From Acidobacteriota bacterium (GTDB lineage: Bacteria > Acidobacteriota > Vicinamibacteria > Vicinamibacterales > UBA2999), in NCBI GenBank assembly GCA_947465645.1, contig CANIBQ010000125.1, positions 1 to 12,034 on the forward strand: a DNA stretch of 12,034 bases. Direction: 5' to 3'. Made by a program: the position numbers and the translations under genes. Shown here piece by piece: positions 5,687 to 12,034 of this stretch; position 1 is the first letter of the stretch; every line of letters begins with the position of its first letter. The notes beneath the pieces are model-generated. The model was not told the origin of the DNA. It saw nothing but the letters and a program-made list of their open reading frames with translations, and did no database searches.

Positions 5687-6960
5687 GATTTGCTTTCATC
5701 AGCCCGCGGTACGGTGCGGAGATCTCCTCTGGAGCCGAACACGCGTGCCGGCTTCTCGCGGAGCAGGTTGCCGAGCGCCATGACGTCGACGTGCTCACCA
5801 CCTGCGCGCGGGACCCGCACACCTGGAAGAATGACTATCCCGAGGGCGCCGACAAGGTGCGAGGGGTCCTCGTGCGGCGCTTTCCCGTGACCCAGCCGCA
5901 CGACCCTGCCGCATTCCTGCAGCTCTCGGAACGGCTCCAGTTCGACGCGCGCTCGCGGGCGGATCAGCTTGAATGGGTCCGGCGCCTCGGACCGTGGGCC
6001 CCGGGGCTCATCGAACATCTCAAGCGCCAGCACCGCACCTACGACGCCCTGGTGTTCTTCTCGCTCCACCACGCCACGACGGTGCATGGCCTGGGTGTGG
6101 CGCCGGAGCGCAGCATTCTGTTCCCGCACCTGCAGCTCACGCCGGCGCTGCGCTTCGAGTTGTGGGGCGAGCTGCTGCAGACCACACGCGCCCTCGGCTA
6201 TGTTTCCGATGCCGAGCGGCGGTTGATCAAGGGGTTCGTTCGCGTGACGCCTTCGTTCGAAGAGACCGTTGGCATCGGCATCGAGGCAGCGCAGCAGCAG
6301 GCGTATCCGCGCCACCAGCAGGATCCCGCGGATGCGCCGGTTCGCGACGACGAGGCGCCGGCCGACGCCGATGCTGAGGCGATCGAGGAAACGGAGTACC
6401 TCGGCGGACGCGGCATCCCGTTCCGCCGCCGGCACCGGCTCTACGGACCCATCGCCCTCTACGGCGGCCGGGTCGAACCCGACAACGGATGCGAGGAGAT
6501 GCTGGAGTACTTCGACGGCTACGCCGCGGCCGATGGCGACACGGCGCTGGTCTTAATGGGCGTCAAGATGATGAAAGTACCGGAGGAGCCTTACATCCGG
6601 ATGGCCGGTGTCCTTCCCGAGCGCGAGCGGATGATCGCCTACGAAGCGTCGGACGTCACCATTGCGCCGGCATCGGACGACCTGCTGTCGCAGCCCCTGC
6701 TCGAAAGCCTGGCCGTCGGCACGCCGGTCCTCGCCTCTGCCCGCAACGAGGCCGCGGTCGAGCATTGCCGCCGGGCGAACGCGGGGCTGTACTACGGCAA
6801 CCGGGAAGAGTTCGCCGAAGGGCTCCGCACGCTGATGACGAACACGCGCCTGCGTGAGCGGCTGGGTGAGAACGGCCGCACCTACGTGCGGCAGCACTAT
6901 CGGTGGGAGGCGGTCGCCGGCCGCTTCGACCGGCTGGTCACCCGCGTTCGACGCGCCTGA
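5683..6960 (+). CDS. GT4-like glycosyltransferase paralogue with altered donor-site residues
   Basis: This 425-residue protein is clearly homologous to its upstream neighbour: FISPRYGAEISSGAEHACR matches the first protein's N-terminus, and both share LTTCARD, a W-x-N-x-x-P segment, RFPV, and near the end 'GLYY-N-x-(D/E)-EF' and 'Y-W-V' patterns. The donor domain differs. The GRxxxxKG motif reads GGRVEPDNG, keeping Arg263 but with Asn268 where Lys is usual. The first Glu of EX7E is Asp333, while Glu341 is kept (PLLESLAVGTPVL). An acidic, Gln/Ala/Asp-rich insert of roughly 30-45 residues (about 201-246, containing QQQAYPRHQQDPADAP) lies between the two domains. The GTG start overlaps the previous stop by four bases and has GGAG (5672-5675) seven bases upstream. 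It could be a working enzyme with changed donor use or a regulatory partner of the first. Its TGA directly abuts the convergent regulator gene. Confidence 0.85.
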   Translation: MRFAFISPRYGAEISSGAEHACRLLAEQVAERHDVDVLTTCARDPHTWKNDYPEGADKVRGVLVRRFPVTQPHDPAAFLQLSERLQFDARSRADQLEWVRRLGPWAPGLIEHLKRQHRTYDALVFFSLHHATTVHGLGVAPERSILFPHLQLTPALRFELWGELLQTTRALGYVSDAERRLIKGFVRVTPSFEETVGIGIEAAQQQAYPRHQQDPADAPVRDDEAPADADAEAIEETEYLGGRGIPFRRRHRLYGPIALYGGRVEPDNGCEEMLEYFDGYAAADGDTALVLMGVKMMKVPEEPYIRMAGVLPERERMIAYEASDVTIAPASDDLLSQPLLESLAVGTPVLASARNEAAVEHCRRANAGLYYGNREEFAEGLRTLMTNTRLRERLGENGRTYVRQHYRWEAVAGRFDRLVTRVRRA

Positions 6961-8447
<1,487 letters not shown>

Positions 8448-8451
<4 letters not shown>

Positions 8452-11360
8452 TGCTGTGCTGCCCGCGCCGCCCGCTCGGCTGGAGCCGGCGGAAACGCGA
8501 GGATGAATCGCGTGCCCTGGCCCAGTCCGCTCTCGCAGTCGATCGAGCCGTCGTGCTCCCGGACGATTCCGTAGGTAATCGAGAGGCCGAGGCCGGTGCC
8601 CTGCCCGATCGCCTTGGTCGTGAAGAACGGGTCGTAGATACGCGCCAGGTACTCGCTCGGGATTCCCGACCCGGTGTCCGCGACCTCCACGATCCCCTGC
8701 TTCCGGTCGGTGCGCGTCGAGATCGATAGCCAGCCGCCCTTCGGCATGGCGTCCTTCGCGTTCAGAAACAGGTTCAGGAACACCTGCTGCAGCTTGTGCT
8801 CGATGCCCAGCACGATCACCGGCTGCGCGCTCAGCTCGCGGCGCACCGTGATCCGATGAAGCTCGAACTGGTGTTCGAGCAGTGACAGCACATCAGTGAT
8901 GGTCGTGTTGAGGTCGACCGGCGCCAGGTCGCTGGCCCCGCTCCCGGCCGGACGGGAAAGGTTGAGCAGTCCGTTGACGATCTTGGCGGCGCGGAACGTC
9001 TGCCGCTCGATCTTCTCGAGCAGTCGGGTCTTCGGGTCAGCGGGGTCCGCGCCTTCCAGCAGCATCTGCGTGAAGCTGGAGATGCCGGTCAGCGGCGTAT
9101 TCACTTCGTGGGCGACGCCCGCGGCAAGCAACCCGATCGACGCCATCTTTTCCGAGATCTGCAGCTGTTCCTCGAGCTGCACCCGCTCCGTCGTGTCCTC
9201 GACAATGACGATCGTGCCGACCGTGGTCATGCTGATGTCGTCGGACGCGCGCAGTGGCACGACCGCCGCGCTCACGATCAACGTTCGCCCGTCGGCGGCG
9301 CCGCGCCCGTTCAGCGGCAGCCGTGACAGCGTCGCGCCTCCAGGCGTGTCGCGCCGCGCGGCCCGGAGCGCCTCGATGAACTTGGAATCAAACACGTCAT
9401 CGAGTGTGCGGCCAACCGCGTCGTCACGGGTGACGCCGTACAACTGCTGCAGCGCGTTGTTCCACCGGAGAATCCGATCGTTGAGGTCGACCACGAGGAG
9501 ACCATCGTCGAGCGACTCGAGGATGTTCTCGTTGAAGGTCCGCAACCGATCCAGCTCCTGTGCCTTGACGTTCAACTGGCGGTAGAGGCGCGCGTTCTCG
9601 AGCGCCGTCGCGATCTGGCCGGCGACCGCGCCCAGCAGCTCCATGTCTTCGCTGTTGAGCGGCTCGCCCGTATCTTTCCGCCCGAGGACGAGGACCGCAA
9701 TGGTGCCCTCCTTGGCAACGCAGGGCACGAAGTAGTACAGGCCGGCGTCGCGCCAGAACTCGATCTCTTCCACTGCGAAACGGCTCACCGCCATCGGATC
9801 ATCGAGTGCGACGGTGTGCCCGTTGACCAGCCTGGAACCGATGCCCGACAACTTCGGCAGCGCCGGGGGGTAGGTGTCGCCAAAGCCCGACGCGCGAACG
9901 GAGCCGAAGTGCGGTGCGGCCTCGTCCTCGAGCATGAGCGCCATCCGGTCGACGAGCAAGGTCTCGACGACGCGGGAGACCAGCCGCTCAGCGAGCCGGT
10001 TGAGGTCAAGGTCGCTGTTCAGATCGCGCGCGAAGCCGACCAGCGCGCGGCGGTAGTCGTACCGGTCGCGGTAAAACGCCCGGTCGAGGACGTTCTGAAC
10101 CGCTTCTTTCACGGGCGGCGCCAGGAGCAGTGCCACCAGCGTCGCGAGCACCGCGATGATCCAGTTGTGCCCGGCGTTGCCGCGAAGGAACACCCGCTCG
10201 ACGCTCTGCAGCAGGACCGCGTAAATGGCGACGATCGCCAGCAGCGCCGCCGCGTAGACCAGCGCGCGCTTGACGATTACCTCGATATCCATCAGCCGGT
10301 AGCGGACGATGGCCGAGGCGTAGGCGAGCGGGATCAGACTGAGCGGGATGACGAAGAGCTGCATCGGCAGCGAGGGTTCGACGCCGATCGAGTAGGGCAG
10401 CGCGTAGCCGAACGCGAACGGCGCGGCACCGAGGGCGGTCCCCCAGGCGATCCACCGCAGCTGGCGGCGCCCGGTGATGGAACGAACCTCCGTCAACGCC
10501 CGCGCCAGCGCGGCGAGGCCGCCTAGCAGGCAGGCGCCGAGGTACGCCAACTCGAGGCGATCCAGCGTCTCGATGACGCGGATAAAGGCTGGGGCGTTGA
10601 TGCCGCTCCGCGCGACCGCGACGATTCGCGCGGCGCACAGCACGGCCGCCGGCACATAGAGGAGCGGAATCACCACGCGACCGACCGCACCCGCCGTCCA
10701 GCGGCGGGCCCGTTCCGGGAACACGAGCGTGAAGTGGAGAAAGAGGGGAGGCAGGAGGAGCGTCGCCGCGGCGTCACCCCAGTAGAAAATCCAATCGAGG
10801 CGATCAAGGCGACCGCTGAATGAGAACGTGAACAGCGCGAAAAACGCCACCGACAGCCAGAAGAAGTGCAGCGTCGCCTGATCGCGCGGCCGGCGCAACC
10901 GCACGGCGCCGCCGACGACCAGCGTGAAAATGCCAACTCCCGCGAGCAGGAAGTACAGCACCCCCGAAGCGTTGGGCACCGGCGCGATGCGGACATCGAC
11001 CACTTCCCGCGTCCCGAGCCGGAGCACTGTGTAGCGGACGCTCGTGCCGACGTCCTCACGGTGCAGCGCCTCGACGACATCCTCGACCTCCTGGACCGGC
11101 TGATCGTCGATCGCCAGGAGAAGGTCGCCCGGTTTCAGTCCGACAGCGGCAGCCGGCGTCCGCGGAGCAATCTCCGCAGCCACGACGCCTTCAGAGCGGA
11201 GGGTCCACAGCACCCCGTCTTCCACCTCGTCCCATGTGGCCAGGGCCGCGACGTTCGCGAGGCCAAGGCATAGGAGCGCCGAGACGACGGCCACCGGCAG
11301 GGCCGGTCGCCACCATCGCAGCCAAGCCGACGCCCCGGTGGAGGTGTTCGAAGTGTTCAC
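8448..11360 (-). CDS. Membrane sensor histidine kinase: PDZ, multi-TM, GAF, PAS, HisKA, HATPase
   Basis: This 970-residue kinase senses an unknown signal and phosphorylates the adjacent regulator. In order: TM helix about 19-41; a PDZ-like domain about 46-125 (IAPRTPAAAVGLKPGDLLLA), probably outside the cytoplasm; a bundle of several TM helices to about 425; a GAF domain about 430-600 (starting after AFYRDRYDYRRAL); a short coiled coil; a PAS domain about 625-740 (ILESLDDGLLVVDLNDRILR); HisKA with His751 in AHEVNTPL; and HATPase_c with Asn867, DTGSGIP from Asp895 and GQGTGLGLS. I place the start at GTG 11360 rather than at the upstream in-frame GTG (11456). The intervening 32 codons have only about 50% G/C at third positions against over 80% just after, and a sigma-54 promoter candidate lies inside them. 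No Shine-Dalgarno is clear at either. The last four bases overlap the regulator gene. Confidence 0.92.
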
Positions 11361-11372
11361 TTTTCGCGAAAA
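11361..11372. repeat. 12-bp perfect palindrome at the kinase start codon
   Basis: TTTTCGCGAAAA reads the same on both strands and sits directly before the GTG at 11360, within the predicted leader RNA. It could be an operator or a small mRNA hairpin affecting initiation. No Shine-Dalgarno is present here, which makes the palindrome more noticeable. Function unknown. Confidence 0.4.
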
Positions 11373-11408
11373 ACGCCCAGAAATATGGCGTCCTGACTGG
11401 GCCGTCGG

Positions 11409-11424
11409 AGCAAACGATATACCA
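11409..11424 (-). promoter_or_regulatory. Candidate sigma-54 (-24/-12) promoter for the kinase-regulator operon
   Basis: On the - strand the site reads TGGTATATCGTTTGCT. It has the invariant GG (11423-11422) and GC (11411-11410) ten bases apart, as in consensus TGGCACG-N4-TTGCW, with TGG, A and TTGCT matching. Transcription would start near 11398, about 38 bases before the GTG at 11360. The operon encodes an NtrC-type activator, so autoregulation is plausible. This rests on inspection only. Confidence 0.45.
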
Positions 11425-11462
11425 CCGACGGACTGGTCGTCTCGCGTGTAAACCACTGGAAA

Positions 11463-11490
11463 ATAAGAAACTTAAGAGTGATCTTATCAC
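11463..11490. repeat. Overlapping inverted repeats upstream of the sigma-54 promoter candidate
   Basis: Two imperfectly separable dyads lie here: GTGAT-CTT-ATCAC (11478-11490), and ATAAGA (11463-11468) pairing with TCTTAT (11482-11487) across 13 bases. They lie about 65-92 bases upstream of the predicted start point, where an enhancer-binding regulator would bind. The stretch is AT-rich compared with its surroundings. Binding by the encoded regulator is an inference. Confidence 0.35.
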
Positions 11491-11568
11491 CGATATTCGC
11501 GCGGAATCCAAGCAACGGGAGAACCCATCCAATCTTTCGGATGACGGTTCGACTGGCGGGAGGTGGGG

Positions 11569-12034
11569 TTAGAAGCGAACGGTCAGACCGCCGACGATGC
11601 GCTTGGGGGGGCGGACGACCAGGAGCTCGTCGTAGATCGAGGCGTCGCGGAAGTCTTCGCTGAACAGGCTCCGGACGGCGACCAGCATCTCCCACTGGGC
11701 GCTGGAGAAGTTCAGGAACGGCAAGGCCTGATTGACCCGCAGCTCGAACCGGCCGGAGGGTCCGCGCTCGGCACCGCTGTCGGAGGAGGCAAACGCCGAA
11801 TTAATCTTATAGAGGAAGAACACGCGCGTCGCCGTCGCGGGCACTTCGCTTTCGACCGAGGTGGTCAGGTCGTGGATCCGTTCGGAGTCGGTGCGCACGA
11901 CGGAGCCGGCGGCGGGCATCAGGCGGGCCTGATCGGGTGAGTCGCGGCGCCAGTCGGCCGTACTCTGGGTGTAGTCCACCGACGCGCGAACACCATCCAG
12001 CAGATCCCGGCTGAGACGAACTCCCCATCCCCTC
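11569..12034 (-). CDS. Outer-membrane beta-barrel protein, TonB-dependent-receptor-like (C-terminal part)
   Basis: The frame is open from the right edge of the window to TAA at 11571-11569, giving about 154 C-terminal residues; the start is outside. The sequence alternates polar and hydrophobic residues in short strands (WGVRLSRDLLDGVRASVDYT, TATRVFFLYKINSAF, GRFELRVNQALPFL, WEMLVAVRSLF) and ends YDELLVVRPPKRIVGGLTVRF with a terminal Phe. That ending is the C-terminal signature used for barrel insertion by the Bam machinery and is typical of TonB-dependent-receptor-like proteins in Acidobacteriota. The in-frame GTG at 11979 is not a real start, because strand-like sequence continues upstream of it (RGWGVRLSRDLLDG). 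The same strand carries the kinase operon about 210 bases further on. Without the N-terminal plug or any carboxypeptidase-like domain in view, the exact class and substrate cannot be stated. Confidence 0.65.
   Translation of the reverse strand, partial: RGWGVRLSRDLLDGVRASVDYTQSTADWRRDSPDQARLMPAAGSVVRTDSERIHDLTTSVESEVPATATRVFFLYKINSAFASSDSGAERGPSGRFELRVNQALPFLNFSSAQWEMLVAVRSLFSEDFRDASIYDELLVVRPPKRIVGGLTVRF

Larger units (their letters stand above)
11373..11568. other. Intergenic region between the barrel-protein gene and the kinase gene
   Basis: This stretch is non-coding if the kinase starts at 11360. It holds the sigma-54 promoter candidate and the inverted repeats listed separately. A 5-bp stem CATCC/GGATG at about 11525-11542 lies after the barrel-protein stop but lacks a T-tract, so I do not call it a terminator. 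Local GC is visibly lower than in the coding DNA, especially at 11455-11500. Confidence 0.5.

Noticed and set aside
9816..10526. 236-codon open frame on the + strand inside the kinase gene
   Set aside because: The - strand here encodes the GAF and membrane region of the kinase; the + frame is Arg/Gln/Glu-rich noise.
11361..11456. Upstream in-frame GTG at 11456 as the kinase start
   Set aside because: The added 32 codons have weak third-position GC bias, no Shine-Dalgarno, and contain the sigma-54 promoter candidate; kept only as an alternative.
11525..11542. CATCC/GGATG hairpin as the barrel gene's terminator
   Set aside because: The stem is only 5 bp, has an 8-base loop and no T-run follows on the - strand.
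11979..12034. GTG at 11979 as the start of a short - strand gene
   Set aside because: Strand-like barrel sequence continues upstream of it to the window edge, so the gene is a truncated larger one.

Overview
The window is GC-rich, gene-dense bacterial DNA with strong G/C preference at third codon positions, several GTG starts and repeated 4-bp stop/start overlaps. Gene content and protein style (a UbiA-type phosphoribosyltransferase next to a DUF362 protein, a sigma-54 response regulator paired with a PDZ/multi-TM/GAF/PAS kinase, a TonB-receptor-like barrel end reading 'YDELLVVRPPKR') resemble Acidobacteriota, possibly Vicinamibacteria. This taxonomic call is an inference from remembered families; no search was run. 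I see no mobile element, tRNA, rRNA or CRISPR.

Layout. (1) Positions 1-505: the 3' end of rpsU (ribosomal protein S21) and a small protein with two zinc ribbons, both on +, closed by a strong hairpin terminator at 559-600. (2) Positions 600-6960: a compact + strand operon behind an extended -10 promoter candidate. It holds a STAS anti-sigma-factor antagonist, a UbiA-family enzyme resembling decaprenyl-phosphate phosphoribosyltransferase, a DUF362 protein, a low-complexity Arg/Pro-rich protein with a membrane/coiled-coil core, and two tandem paralogous GT4 glycosyltransferases. The genes touch or overlap. I infer a polyprenyl-phosphate-linked surface glycan pathway. (3) Positions 6961-11360: a convergent - strand two-component pair, a 970-residue membrane sensor kinase followed by an NtrC-type regulator. 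Its stop codon abuts that of the second glycosyltransferase, and one GC-rich hairpin spans both stops. (4) Positions 11361-11568: a lower-GC regulatory region with a good sigma-54 (-24/-12) promoter candidate and inverted repeats, suggesting that the regulator controls its own operon. (5) Positions 11569-12034: the C-terminal end of an outer-membrane beta-barrel protein on the - strand, cut by the window edge.

The points most worth checking are: the ubiA reading frame, which breaks near 1850-1853, with the conserved C-terminal helix continuing in the +1 frame and staying open into the DUF362 gene; the sigma-54 promoter with possible enhancer sites; the second glycosyltransferase, which has substitutions at two donor-binding positions and an acidic insert; and the low-complexity protein with a 15-bp tandem repeat embedded in the glycosyltransferase operon.
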